A stretch of DNA of 64,000 bases from an uncultured Kiloniellaceae bacterium (lineage in GTDB: Bacteria > Pseudomonadota > Alphaproteobacteria > Kiloniellales > Kiloniellaceae), in assembly GCA_947493695.1 (NCBI GenBank), contig CANLSF010000002.1, forward strand, positions 1,178,001 through 1,242,000. Direction: 5' to 3'. The position numbers were made by a program, and so were the translations under genes. Each line of letters opens with the position of its first letter. The first letter of the stretch is position 1. Below, one piece after another: positions 16,914 through 26,126 of this stretch. The notes under the pieces are model-generated. The model made no database searches. It saw only the letters and a program-made list of their open reading frames with translations, and was not told where the DNA came from.

Positions 16914-18350
16914 ATGTACGATAGGGAAAAGGACCTCTTCAAGTCTTATACGGCCGGGAAAATGAGCCGTCGCGAGCTGATTGAAAAATCACTGAAACTC
17001 GGCGTCGCAGCGGGTACCGCAAATTTCCTTTTGAATTCCGCCTCGACCGCAGCGATGGCGGCGGACTTCGATTGGATGAAGCACAAGGGTAAGTCGGTCA
17101 AGCTGCTGCTCAACAAGCATCCCTATGCAGATGCCATGATCGCCAATATCGACAACTTCAAGTCCCTGACAGGTGTCGACGTGACCTATGACATCTTCCC
17201 GGAGGATGTCTATTTCGACAAGGTCACCGCCGCCCTCTCGTCCAAATCGAGCCAGTACGACGCCTTCATGACCGGCGCCTATCAGACCTGGCAATACGGT
17301 CCCGCCGGTTGGATCGCGGATATGAACGAGTTCATCAGCGATCCGGCGAAAACCAGCCCGACCTACGACTGGGATGATGTTTTGCCTGGCCTGCGCGCCT
17401 CGACAGCCTGGTCCGGCGTGCCCGGTGCGGAATTGGGTGGCGCTGATTCGAAACAGTGGTGCATTCCCTGGGGTTTCGAGCTGAACAATCTGGCCTATAA
17501 CCGCAAGATCTTCGACAAACTGGGCCTCGCACCGCCGCAGAACATGAACGAGATGATGGAGGTCGCGGCCAAGATCACCAAGGATGCCGGCGGTCCTTAT
17601 GGCATCGGTGTGCGCGGTTCGCGCTCCTGGGCCACGATCCATCCCGGCTTCCTCTCCGCCTACACCAACTTCGGTGGTAAAGACCTGACGCAGGAGGGCG
17701 GCAAACTGCGCGCGGCCATGGACTCTGCTGAATCCAAGGCCTTCACCGCGCAGTGGGTCAAGATGATCCAGGATTCCGGTCCCAAGGATTGGGCAACCTA
17801 CACTTGGTATCAGGTCGGCACCGATCTGGGCGCCGGAGCCTCGGGCATGATCTACGACGCCGACATTCTGGGTTACTTCATGAACGGCGGCGACAATAAG
17901 GAAGCCGGCAATCTGGCCTATGCCTCCTTCAAGGCCAATCCAGATGCGCCGACCCCAACCTCGAACGTCTGGATCTGGTCCCTTGCCATGTCCAACTTCT
18001 CCAAGGAACGCGACGCAGCCTGGTACTTCATGCAGTGGGCGTCCAGCGCCGAGCACGGTCTCTTCGGTGCCCGCAAGATGGACTTCGTCAATCCGGTCCG
18101 CGGCAAGGTCTGGAAGGATCAGGAGTTCCGGGACCGGATCGCGAAGAGCTATCCCGGCTATATTGAGCAGTACGAGGCCTCGGCCCCGGATGCGAAGATC
18201 TACTTCACGCCGCAGCCGCTCTTCTCGACCCTGACCACCGAGTGGGCCGCCGGTCTGCAGAAGATGGTCACACGTGAAGTGCCGGTGGACGAAGGGCTCG
18301 ACCAATTGGCCGAGAGCGTCAACCGTCAGCTCAAGTCGGCGGGGCTCTAA
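16914..18350 (+). CDS. ABC sugar/polyol transporter substrate-binding protein
   Basis: A 478-residue family-1 solute-binding protein. The N-terminus has a twin-arginine-like motif SRRELI (about 22-27), a moderately hydrophobic core and AMAAD around 44-48, so export may be by Tat rather than Sec. Conserved binding-protein regions include LLLNKHPYADAM, VDVTYDIFPEDVYFDK and PWGFELNNLAYNRKIFD. A GGAGG lies seven bases before ATG 16914. It is followed by a perfect 13-bp hairpin and then by two permeases and two ATPases, together a complete importer. The erythritol-kinase-like gene downstream points to a tetritol or pentitol as substrate. Confidence 0.88.
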   Translation: MYDREKDLFKSYTAGKMSRRELIEKSLKLGVAAGTANFLLNSASTAAMAADFDWMKHKGKSVKLLLNKHPYADAMIANIDNFKSLTGVDVTYDIFPEDVYFDKVTAALSSKSSQYDAFMTGAYQTWQYGPAGWIADMNEFISDPAKTSPTYDWDDVLPGLRASTAWSGVPGAELGGADSKQWCIPWGFELNNLAYNRKIFDKLGLAPPQNMNEMMEVAAKITKDAGGPYGIGVRGSRSWATIHPGFLSAYTNFGGKDLTQEGGKLRAAMDSAESKAFTAQWVKMIQDSGPKDWATYTWYQVGTDLGAGASGMIYDADILGYFMNGGDNKEAGNLAYASFKANPDAPTPTSNVWIWSLAMSNFSKERDAAWYFMQWASSAEHGLFGARKMDFVNPVRGKVWKDQEFRDRIAKSYPGYIEQYEASAPDAKIYFTPQPLFSTLTTEWAAGLQKMVTREVPVDEGLDQLAESVNRQLKSAGL

Positions 18351-18391
18351 AGCGTCCCAAGGGTGTCCGGCGCAGGACTGCGCGGAGCCCT

Positions 18392-18424
18392 GCGGTACGG
18401 CCTTCACTCCCAAGGCCGTACCGC
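18392..18424 (+). terminator. Perfect hairpin after the binding-protein gene
   Basis: 13-bp arms (18392-18404 and 18412-18424, GCGGTACGGCCTT and its complement) with a seven-base loop and no T-run. This is more likely an RNA-stabilising or partial-termination element, allowing excess binding protein over membrane subunits, than a full terminator. Confidence 0.7.
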
Positions 18425-18486
18425 CCCTTCGCTGTGCGAAGTTAAAAGTGTAGAATATCAACAGGTATCGATCGGAGGTCGTTCCG

Positions 18487-19365
18487 GTGTTTCGCCGTGC
18501 CCTACCCTATATGTTGAGTTTGCCTGCCCTGCTGGTCTGCATCGGCATTCTCATTCCCTTTGGCACCGCGGTCTACTACTCGACCCAGCGCTATAACCTG
18601 TCATTTCCTCAGGCGCGGGCCTTTATCGGCCTGGAGAACTACATTGATTTCTTCTCCGACAGCGCTTTCTGGAACACAATAGAAGTCTCCCTGCTCTACA
18701 CCTTTCTGACCGTGGTGCTGGAGCTGCTGCTCGGTCTGGGTATTGCCTTGCTATTGCGCAAACCAGGGCGCTTCAACAACATGGTCTCCATCCTGCTGCT
18801 GCTGCCGCTCATGACCGCGCCCGCGATCGCAGCTCTGATGTGGAAGCTGATGACCAATCCGAATTTCGGCGTGCTCAGCTATCTGATCGGCCTGTTGGGA
18901 TTTGGCGATTTCCGCTGGGCTTCATCACCTTCCTCGGCGCTCTTTACTGTGGTGCTGGTGGACATGTGGGTCTACACGCCCTTCATTATGATCCTGCTGC
19001 TGGCAGGACTGCGCTCGCTGCCGCGCCAGCCTTTCGAAGCGGCGGAGCTGGACGGCGTGCCACGGTCGTTCGTCTTCTTCCGCATCACCCTGCCCATGCT
19101 GCTACCCTACATCATTACCGCGACTTTGTTCCGCCTGCTGGATTCAATCCAGCAGTTCGACATCATCTACGCGATGACCCAGGGCGGCCCGGGCGACAAG
19201 CTGATGGTGTTTCAGGTGCAGAGCTATCTGGAGTTCTTCCAGTACACCAATGTGGGACGCTCGGCTGCGCTGCTGATGGTGCTCTGGCTGATCACCTACA
19301 TACTCTCTAATCTCTTCGTCAAACACTGGCTGAAGCTGCGCGAACGCGCGCATGGCCACGGGTGA
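18487..19365 (+). CDS. ABC sugar transporter permease (MalF/UgpA type)
   Basis: A 292-residue membrane protein with six predicted transmembrane segments (first at about 8-30, last at about 262-282). The EAA loop is FEAAELDGVPRSFVFFRITLPML at about 181-203, the cytoplasmic contact for the ATPases. The GTG/ATG start is 136 bases after the binding-protein gene, with GGAGG near 18474. It pairs with the next permease to form the channel. Confidence 0.88.
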   Translation: MFRRALPYMLSLPALLVCIGILIPFGTAVYYSTQRYNLSFPQARAFIGLENYIDFFSDSAFWNTIEVSLLYTFLTVVLELLLGLGIALLLRKPGRFNNMVSILLLLPLMTAPAIAALMWKLMTNPNFGVLSYLIGLLGFGDFRWASSPSSALFTVVLVDMWVYTPFIMILLLAGLRSLPRQPFEAAELDGVPRSFVFFRITLPMLLPYIITATLFRLLDSIQQFDIIYAMTQGGPGDKLMVFQVQSYLEFFQYTNVGRSAALLMVLWLITYILSNLFVKHWLKLRERAHGHG

Positions 19366-19378
19366 GGATCGCTCCAGA

Positions 19379-20236
19379 ATGAACCATACCTCCACAGCCG
19401 AGCGCATGCTCAGGGGCATTCTTCTAACCCTGGTCCTGCTGTTCTTCCTCTTTCCAATCTTCTGGATCTTCCTGATGTCCTTCCAGACCAACGAGGACAT
19501 TCTGCGCATTCCGCCGAGCCCCTTCTTCACGCCGACACTGGAGAACTACATCGCGCTGATCTCCGGCAAGCTTTCGACCGTGGCGGGCGATCTGGATATC
19601 GCCTTCATGCGCAACCTCTGGAACTCGGTATTGCTCTCCAGCCTCTCGGTCGGTGTGGCGCTCATCCTGGGCGTCCCCGCCGCCTATGCCTTCGCCCGCT
19701 TCAAGTTCCGCCTGGGTGAGAATATTGCCTTTACGTTGCTGTCCTTTCGCTTTGCGCCGCCACTTCTGGTGCTGCTGCCGCTGTCGCTTTACTTCAGCGA
19801 ACTGGGGCTCAGTGATACCTACCTCGGTCTGGTCTGGGTCTACCAGTTGATAGCCCTGCCGCTGATCCTCTGGATCGTGCGCGGGTATTTCGAGGACATC
19901 AGCCCGGACATCGAGAACGCCTATCGCATCGACGGTCACTCCTGGGCCAAGACCTTCCGCAAGATTGCCATCCCCCTGGCCCGGCCCGGTATCGCGGCCG
20001 CCAGCCTGCTGGCCTTTATCTTCTGCTGGAACAACTTCGTCTTTGCCCTGGTTCTGGCCTCTGCGGACAAACAGCCGGTGACCGTCGGTGCCCTTGCCTT
20101 TGTGACAGCGTCGGGGATCCAATACGGTCAAGTGGCGTCCGCCATCGTGCTGTCGGTCACGCCGACCCTGCTGCTGGCGCTGTACGCCCAGCGCTATCTC
20201 GTCGAAGGTCTTTCTCTTGGCGCGGTGAAGGGATAG
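19379..20236 (+). CDS. ABC sugar transporter permease (MalG/UgpE type)
   Basis: A 285-residue membrane protein with six predicted transmembrane segments. The N-terminal VLLFFLFPIFWIFLMSFQT is the usual MalG-type first helix and the EAA loop is ENAYRIDGHSWAKTFRKIAIPLA near the middle. I start at ATG 19379; ATG 19352 in the same frame would overlap the preceding gene by 14 bases and lacks a Shine-Dalgarno sequence. It completes the heterodimeric transmembrane channel of this importer. Confidence 0.87.
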   Translation: MNHTSTAERMLRGILLTLVLLFFLFPIFWIFLMSFQTNEDILRIPPSPFFTPTLENYIALISGKLSTVAGDLDIAFMRNLWNSVLLSSLSVGVALILGVPAAYAFARFKFRLGENIAFTLLSFRFAPPLLVLLPLSLYFSELGLSDTYLGLVWVYQLIALPLILWIVRGYFEDISPDIENAYRIDGHSWAKTFRKIAIPLARPGIAAASLLAFIFCWNNFVFALVLASADKQPVTVGALAFVTASGIQYGQVASAIVLSVTPTLLLALYAQRYLVEGLSLGAVKG

Positions 20237-20239
20237 ACC

Positions 20240-21337
20240 ATGACAACTCTGGAACTGAACGCCGTCAAAAAGTCCTTCAAGGACGATGAAGTCCTCTCCG
20301 GGCTTTCTCTCTCGGCGGATGAAGGCGAGACGGTGGTTATCTTCGGACCTTCAGGTACCGGAAAAACGGTCCTGCTGCGCCTGATATCGGGCATTTACGA
20401 TCCCGACGATGGAGATATCCGCATGGATGGGACATCCATGATCGGCATCGCGCCAGAGCAACGCGGGGTCGGTATGGCCTTTCAGAACTTCGCACTCTAT
20501 CCCCACATGGAAGCCTCGGAAAACATCGCCAGTCCGCTGCACGCGCGGGGCGGAACCCCAGCGCAGATCGCCGAGAAGGTGCGAGACATCGCCTCTCTGC
20601 TGAAGATCGATCACGTATTGGGTCATCGGCCCAAGGAGCTCTCGAACGGTCAGAAGCAACGCACAGCCCTGGCCCGTGCCCTGGTGGCGGGTCCGAAGAT
20701 CTTGCTGCTGGACGATCCGCTGCGCAATGTCGACGCGAAACTGCGTTTCGAAATGCGCCTGGAACTTCCCCGACTGCTGCGTGAGTTTCAATCGACGACG
20801 CTCTACGTGACCCAGGACTACAAGGAAGCCATGGCGCTCGGCGACCGCATCGCAGTGCTGCTGAACGGCGGCTTCGCGCAGGTGGCCACACCGGAGGACA
20901 TCTACCGTGATCCGGTGAACATCGAGGTCGCAAAACTCTTCGGCGATCCGACCATCAATCTGATTCCCAGCAGCATCGTGAGCGAAAGCGGCCACATACA
21001 CATCGATCTGGCGGGCAGCAGAGTTGCGTTGAGCGCGGACTACGGCCATGCCGCCGGGCGCGAGATCTATGCGGGGATCCGGCCCGAGGCAATCGGCGTC
21101 TCTCAAACACCGATAGAAGATGCCTTGCAGGTCGAGCTGATTGCGGTGACACCGCTCAACGAACGTGTTGTCATGCTGTTGCATCTGGCCGACGGTACGG
21201 AGTTCTTTGCCTCTTCACCGGAGGACGGTGCCGCAGACAGCCGCGAACACGGCCCCGCCTTCGCCAGCATCAACCCCGCAACTCTATTGATCTTCGACCG
21301 CGAGAGCGGACAACGCATTCAACCGCACACACCATGA
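20240..21337 (+). CDS. ABC transporter ATPase 1, with altered catalytic residues
   Basis: A 365-residue MalK/UgpC-type ATPase: nucleotide-binding domain 1-235 and a C-terminal OB-type regulatory domain. Walker A GPSGTGKT is at 36-43, the Q-loop Gln at 82, the signature is LSNGQ (134-138) and Walker B is ILLLDDP (154-160). Two catalytic positions depart from the norm: the glutamate after Walker B is Asp159, and the H-loop His is Gln192 (YVTQDYKEA). The partner ATPase encoded next has the normal Glu and His, so the pair probably forms an asymmetric heterodimer. It starts three bases after the permease stop. Confidence 0.88.
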   Translation: MTTLELNAVKKSFKDDEVLSGLSLSADEGETVVIFGPSGTGKTVLLRLISGIYDPDDGDIRMDGTSMIGIAPEQRGVGMAFQNFALYPHMEASENIASPLHARGGTPAQIAEKVRDIASLLKIDHVLGHRPKELSNGQKQRTALARALVAGPKILLLDDPLRNVDAKLRFEMRLELPRLLREFQSTTLYVTQDYKEAMALGDRIAVLLNGGFAQVATPEDIYRDPVNIEVAKLFGDPTINLIPSSIVSESGHIHIDLAGSRVALSADYGHAAGREIYAGIRPEAIGVSQTPIEDALQVELIAVTPLNERVVMLLHLADGTEFFASSPEDGAADSREHGPAFASINPATLLIFDRESGQRIQPHTP

Positions 21338-22551
21338 GCCCTGACGCCGTGAAACCATCATCCCCAGGAACCTATATGGCCAACCAGACACCGGAACACG
21401 CAACGGGTTCCCGGCCGGAGGTCGCGCTGCATCTGAATGCGGTCGATAAATTCTACGGCGACCCGTCCAATCCAGTGGTCCACGCGGTAAAAAGCTTTTC
21501 CATGGCGGTTGCCCAGGGCGAGATCGTCGCGTTGCTGGGATCCTCCGGCTGCGGCAAAACCTCGACCCTGCGCATGATTGCCGGTTTTGAGACCGTCAGC
21601 CGGGGCGAGATCAATCTGGCAGGGCGCCGGATTGACAGTCTGCCACCCGCCAAGCGCAATGTCGCCATGGCTTTCGAAGGTTATTCGCTCTATCCGCCCT
21701 TGACGGTCCGTGACAACATCGCCTTTGCCCTCAAGGCAGCGAAGCTCGATCAGAACGAGGTGAAACGAAAGGTAGACCACATCACGGCGCTGCTCGAAAT
21801 TGAATCCATCCTCGACAAATATCCTTCGTCACTTTCAGGCGGTCAGCAGCAGCGCGCCAGCCTGGCCCGCGCCCTGATCCGCAAGGCCGATCTCTATCTG
21901 CTCGACGAGCCCATGTCTCAGCTGGAACCGCAGTTGCGCTCGGTCCTGCGCGGACGGATCAAAAATTACCTGATCGAGCATGGCCTGACCTCGGTCTTCG
22001 TGACCCATGATCAAACCGAAGCCAACGCGTTGGCGGACCGGATCGCGGTCATGGAGGACGGCGTCCTGCAACAGATTGCGAGCCCGGCGGAATTGAAGGA
22101 CCGGCCCGCGAACCTCTTCGTCGCGACCTTTATCGGCGAACCGCCCATGAACGTGTTCCCGGCAAGGCTCTCGGTGAATGGCGGCCATATGCAGGTCTCG
22201 GTTGAGGGAACAGAAACCGCTAACGGGTTCAGCGTCGATCTGGGCCAAATCGCCCTGTCTGCAAACAGCGCACTGCAGGACGGCGCTCCGGTTCATCTGG
22301 GCGTGCGTCCACACAGTGTCGCCATCGGCAAGGGCGAGAACCTGGGTATCCTGGTATCGAACCAATGGCTCGGCGATCAGACCCATGTTGTGATCGAGAC
22401 GGCAGGACAGACCATGGTCGCGGTCAGCTATAGCCGCGTCGAGGAAGAGCTGGGCGCGAAGATCGCGTTCTCGATCCCGGCCCGTGCCGTTCACATCTTC
22501 GCTGAAGATGACGGCAGAGCACTGCTGCACGGTGCGGAGGCGGTTGGATGA
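21334..22551 (+). CDS. ABC transporter ATPase 2
   Basis: A 405-residue MalK/UgpC-type ATPase. Walker A GSSGCGKT is at 69-76, the signature LSGGQ at 167-171, Walker B LYLLDEP with Asp191/Glu192, and the H-loop His225 is intact. The Q-loop Gln, however, is Glu115 (AMAFEGYSLYPP). A 30-residue N-terminal extension is retained because ATG 21334 overlaps the previous stop (ATGA); ATG 21376 is an alternative. Two distinct ATPase genes, rather than one used twice, match glycerol (GlpST) and Mpt-type polyol importers of rhizobia. Confidence 0.88.
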   Translation: MSPDAVKPSSPGTYMANQTPEHATGSRPEVALHLNAVDKFYGDPSNPVVHAVKSFSMAVAQGEIVALLGSSGCGKTSTLRMIAGFETVSRGEINLAGRRIDSLPPAKRNVAMAFEGYSLYPPLTVRDNIAFALKAAKLDQNEVKRKVDHITALLEIESILDKYPSSLSGGQQQRASLARALIRKADLYLLDEPMSQLEPQLRSVLRGRIKNYLIEHGLTSVFVTHDQTEANALADRIAVMEDGVLQQIASPAELKDRPANLFVATFIGEPPMNVFPARLSVNGGHMQVSVEGTETANGFSVDLGQIALSANSALQDGAPVHLGVRPHSVAIGKGENLGILVSNQWLGDQTHVVIETAGQTMVAVSYSRVEEELGAKIAFSIPARAVHIFAEDDGRALLHGAEAVG

Positions 22552-24101
22552 AAGACATCCTGATCGGCATAGACGCCGGCACCTCCGTCATCAAATCCGT
22601 CGCCTTTTCGACCAAGGGCAAGCAACTTGCGGTTTTCGCACAGCCCAACAGCTACGAAAACCTGCCCAGCGGCGGTGTGGAACAAGATATCGCGCGCACC
22701 TGGCAGGACACCGTCGAGTCCATCTCCGGACTCGCCGCGCAACTGCCGGATCTCGTGCGGCGCACGCTTGCGATCGCTGTCACAGGTCAGGGGGACGGCA
22801 CCTGGCTGATCGACGCGGAAGGTGAACCGGTCTGCCCGGCCTGGCTCTGGCTGGATTCCCGCGCAGCGGAGATCGTCGACGAGATGCGGAAATCTCCCGA
22901 AGACCGCGCCCGCTTCGAGTTGACCGGCACCGGGCTCGCCGCCTGCCAACAGGGTCCGCAACTGCAGTGGATGAAACGGCACCAACCGGAGATTCTGGAG
23001 AAGGCGGTGACCGCCTTTCACTGCAAAGACTGGCTTTACTACAAGCTCTGCGGCGACCGGGCGACCGACCCCTCGGAAGGGACTTTCACCTACGGAAATT
23101 TCCGAACCCGAACTTACTCGGACGAGGTGATCGCCGATCTGGATCTGAGCGCGCAGCGGCACCTGCTGCCTGATATGATTGAAGGCACCCGACAGCACGG
23201 CGCGCTCACCCTCGCGGCAGCGCAGGCGACCGGTCTGCCGGAGGGAACCCCGGTAGTGCTCGGCTACGTCGATGTGATCTGCGCGGCGCTGGGCGCAGGT
23301 CTTTACGATCCCTCTGCGGATCTGGGCTGCACCATCGTCGGCTCCACCGGCATGCATATGCGCTTCGTGAAGTCGGCGGACGATGTGGTGATAAACCCCC
23401 ATGCGACCGGTTACACCATGCCCTTCCCTGTCCCCGGCAGCTATGCGCAGATGCAGTCGAACCTTGCCGGGACTCTGAACATCGACTGGTTGCTGGACGT
23501 GGCCCTGGGGGTCCTCTCCAGCGAGGGGATCGAACGCGAGCGCGCAGACCTGCTGGCCAAGGCCGATGCTCTGGTGGCTGCGGCACAGCCGGCAAACCTG
23601 CTTTATCAACCCTATATCTCGGCGGCGGGCGAGCGCGGTCCCTTCACAGATGCCAGCGCCAGCGCAGCCTTTTTGGGTCTCTCCACCCGGCACGGTTACG
23701 GCGATCTGCTGCGCGCAACCTACGAAGGTCTCTCCTTTGCGGCCCGCGACTGCTACGAAGCCATGGGAGATCTGCCGAAGGAAGTACGCCTGACCGGCGG
23801 TGCAGCCCGCAGCAAGCAGATCCGCCATATCCTGAGCGCGGCTCTGGGCGCCAAGGTCCGCACCAGTGAGCGCGTGGAGGCGGGTGCCGCCGGCGTCGCC
23901 ATGATGGCCGCCGTCTGTCTGGGCGTATACGCCGATATGGCTGACTGCGCGGCAGAGTGGGTGACGCCCTATCTCGGCGAGAGCGAAGCACCAGACCCTG
24001 AACTGACAGCGATCTACGGGAAAACCTACGCGCTTTATGAAGAAGCCCGGCGCAGCATGCCGCCTCTCTGGCGATCTCTGGCACAGAGAAATGGAGTCTG
24101 A
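22548..24101 (+). CDS. eryA: FGGY carbohydrate kinase, erythritol kinase-like
   Basis: A 517-residue FGGY kinase. The N-terminal ATP-binding region ILIGIDAGTSVIKSVAF, then AIAVTGQGDGTWLID, WLWLDSRA and TGTGLAACQQGPQL, closely match my memory of Brucella/rhizobial EryA, which phosphorylates erythritol to L-erythritol 4-phosphate. The C-terminal FGGY half has GATYEGLSFAARDC-like and LTGGAARSKQ motifs. It overlaps the ATPase 2 stop by four bases, so uptake and phosphorylation are coupled. The exact substrate is inferred; another tetritol or pentitol is possible given the unusual downstream enzymes. Confidence 0.75.
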   Translation: MKDILIGIDAGTSVIKSVAFSTKGKQLAVFAQPNSYENLPSGGVEQDIARTWQDTVESISGLAAQLPDLVRRTLAIAVTGQGDGTWLIDAEGEPVCPAWLWLDSRAAEIVDEMRKSPEDRARFELTGTGLAACQQGPQLQWMKRHQPEILEKAVTAFHCKDWLYYKLCGDRATDPSEGTFTYGNFRTRTYSDEVIADLDLSAQRHLLPDMIEGTRQHGALTLAAAQATGLPEGTPVVLGYVDVICAALGAGLYDPSADLGCTIVGSTGMHMRFVKSADDVVINPHATGYTMPFPVPGSYAQMQSNLAGTLNIDWLLDVALGVLSSEGIERERADLLAKADALVAAAQPANLLYQPYISAAGERGPFTDASASAAFLGLSTRHGYGDLLRATYEGLSFAARDCYEAMGDLPKEVRLTGGAARSKQIRHILSAALGAKVRTSERVEAGAAGVAMMAAVCLGVYADMADCAAEWVTPYLGESEAPDPELTAIYGKTYALYEEARRSMPPLWRSLAQRNGV

Positions 24102-24102
24102 T

Positions 24103-25143
24103 ATGGCGCGAGAAATCACAATCATCGGCGACCGCTTTATGATGGCGGATGCCTTCAGCGACGCGATTGAAAAGGCCTGTGGCGCAGAGCACAAAATCCG
24201 TAGCCTGGAATTTGCCTGGCCGGATGAACCCATGGAGCACGGCTACGCCACGCCGGGTATGGACGGCCTGAAGGAATACATGGGTGATCCGGACGAGGTC
24301 GTAAACTTCATCGGAGACTCCGAGATTTTCGTGACCCATCTCGCGCCCTTGTCAGAGGACATGATGGCGCGGCTGCCGAATCTGAAGTTCGTCGCAGTCT
24401 CGCGCGGTGGGCCGGTCAACATCGACATGGAGGCGGCGCGCAAACGCGACATCCGTGTCGTCAACGTACCGGGCCGCAACGCCAGCGCCGTGGCCGAGTT
24501 CACCATCGGTGCGATCCTGGCGGAAACCCGCCTGATCCGGGTCGGACACGAAGCCCTGCGCAAGGGTGAATGGCGCGGCGATCTCTACCGTGCCGATCGG
24601 ACCGGGCGGGAGCTGAACGAAATGACGATCGGTGTCATCGGTTACGGTAACATCGGCACGCGCGTGGTACCGCTTTTACGTGCCTTCGGCACTCGGATCC
24701 TGGTCGCAGACCCCTACGTACAGCTTTCTGCTGAAGACCTGAAGGCCGGTGTCGAGCAGGTCAGCCTGCCGGAGCTGTTGGAGCGGTCGGATGTGGTTAC
24801 GCTGCATGCTCGTGTTACGCCGGAAACCACAAAGTTCATCGATGCCGAAGCCTTTGCCAGAATGAAACCCGGCAGTCTTTTCGTAAACACCGCGCGCGGT
24901 CCCATGGTGGATTATGACGCTCTGTACGATGCATTGGTCTCCGGCCATCTGGGCGGCGCCATGCTGGAAACCTTCGCGATCGAACCGCCACCGGTGGATT
25001 GGCCACTGCTGCAGTTGCCCAACGTCACCCTGACGCCGCATATCGCCGGTGCCTCTGTCCGCACCGTGACCTATGCAGCGGAACAGGCCGCCGAGGAGGT
25101 GCGCCGGTTCCTGAGCGGGAAACCGCCGATCAATCCCTGTTGA
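24103..25143 (+). CDS. NAD-dependent D-2-hydroxyacid dehydrogenase family protein
   Basis: A 346-residue protein of the D-isomer 2-hydroxyacid dehydrogenase family (SerA/GhrB group). The Rossmann motif GYGNIG is at about 188-193; the catalytic triad is in NTARGPMVD (Arg), LETFAIEP (Glu) and TPHIAGAS (His). The substrate-binding loop reads VAVSRGGPVNID. The start is ATG 24103, one base after the kinase stop, with GGAG six bases upstream. In a polyol-phosphate locus its substrate could be a hydroxy acid or phosphorylated acid; the sequence does not decide this. No such enzyme belongs to the classical ery pathway. Confidence 0.85.
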   Translation: MAREITIIGDRFMMADAFSDAIEKACGAEHKIRSLEFAWPDEPMEHGYATPGMDGLKEYMGDPDEVVNFIGDSEIFVTHLAPLSEDMMARLPNLKFVAVSRGGPVNIDMEAARKRDIRVVNVPGRNASAVAEFTIGAILAETRLIRVGHEALRKGEWRGDLYRADRTGRELNEMTIGVIGYGNIGTRVVPLLRAFGTRILVADPYVQLSAEDLKAGVEQVSLPELLERSDVVTLHARVTPETTKFIDAEAFARMKPGSLFVNTARGPMVDYDALYDALVSGHLGGAMLETFAIEPPPVDWPLLQLPNVTLTPHIAGASVRTVTYAAEQAAEEVRRFLSGKPPINPC

Positions 25144-25259
25144 CCCACCGAGTCCAATTTGACAAGCAGACCCCGATAGCTTCACGAAGAGCCCAAAACC
25201 AATCGATAAAGCGCCTGCCATAAGCAAGGTCGCGGCGCAGAAGGATAACGGAGAGATCC

Positions 25260-26081
25260 ATGACGGAACGAGAAATACGTAAGGCGATTGTCGAGAACTG
25301 CCTGAAGATGAATGCGACCGGCCTCAACCAGGGGACCTCCGGCAATCTCAGCGCGCGCTACAAGGATGTGATGCTCATCACCCCAAGCGGCATCGCCTAT
25401 GAAGTCCTGAAGCCGAGCGATCTGGCCACCATGCCGATCACCAAAGACTACGGCTCCTGGGAAGGTCCGCTCAAACCCTCGACCGAATGGCGCTTTCATC
25501 TGGACATCATGATTGACCGCCCTGATGTGGGGGGCATTGTCCATACCCACTCAACCTACGCCACGATCCTCTCCATCGCAGGTAAGGAAATTCCAGCCTG
25601 TCACTATATGATCGCGGCCTTCGGCGGCCCGACGATCCGCTGCGCCGACTACGCCACCTTCGGCACCGAAGAGCTCTCCGCCAATGCCCTGAAGGCCCTG
25701 GAAAACCGCACCGGCTGTATACTCGCAAACCACGGCATGATCACAACCGGTGCCAACGTCGCAAAAGCGATGTGGCTTGCGGTGGAGCTGGAGACCATCG
25801 CCAAGCAGTATTACCAAAGTCTGCTAATCGGCGGCCCCAATTTGCTGAGCGACGCCGAGATCGCCAATGTGCTGGAACGCTTCAAAGGCTATGGGCTGCA
25901 GGACAAGAAAGCGGCGAACAGCGACGCCAAGCCTAAGGCCAAATCCAGAGCTAAATCTCCAGCGAAGGCGAAAGCCGCAACGACACCCAAAACCCGCGCG
26001 AAACCCAAAACCCTGGCAAAGCCCCGTGCCCAGGCGAAACCCAGCGCCCGACCTAAACCAAAAACAAGGAAGCGCGCATAA
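25260..26081 (+). CDS. Class II aldolase (FucA-like) with histone H1-like C-terminal tail
   Basis: A 273-residue protein. Residues 1-215 form a class II aldolase like L-fuculose-phosphate aldolase: GTSGNLSAR (25-33), PSG near 42-44, catalytic Glu76, zinc ligands His95 and His97 in VHTHS and His158 in NHGM. Such enzymes split a ketose 1-phosphate into DHAP and an aldehyde. Residues 216-273 are a Lys/Ala/Pro/Arg tail with repeated AKPK/AKAK units and no acidic residue after Asp222, like histone H1 or bacterial Hc1/AlgP tails. The tail is encoded by intact codons up to TAA 26079-26081. Its role is unknown; nucleic-acid or polyphosphate binding is possible. Confidence 0.85.
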   Translation: MTEREIRKAIVENCLKMNATGLNQGTSGNLSARYKDVMLITPSGIAYEVLKPSDLATMPITKDYGSWEGPLKPSTEWRFHLDIMIDRPDVGGIVHTHSTYATILSIAGKEIPACHYMIAAFGGPTIRCADYATFGTEELSANALKALENRTGCILANHGMITTGANVAKAMWLAVELETIAKQYYQSLLIGGPNLLSDAEIANVLERFKGYGLQDKKAANSDAKPKAKSRAKSPAKAKAATTPKTRAKPKTLAKPRAQAKPSARPKPKTRKRA

Positions 26082-26126
26082 TCTCGAGGCGCGGCAAATC
26101 AGGCCCGTAGTGAGAATACTGGAACC

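Noticed and set aside
16989-18461. 490-codon open frame on the minus strand across the binding-protein gene
   Set aside because: Low-complexity Gly/Arg/His-rich composition, no motifs, and the plus strand encodes a full binding protein with ribosome binding site.
22491-24233. 580-codon open frame on the minus strand across the FGGY kinase
   Set aside because: It is antisense to a kinase with complete family motifs, has no recognisable domain and arises from high third-position GC.
25905-26081. Frameshift into an unrelated basic frame at the aldolase C-terminus
   Set aside because: The Lys/Ala/Pro units recur in register over more than 50 codons with a proper stop, which a random frame would not give; kept as a real tail.
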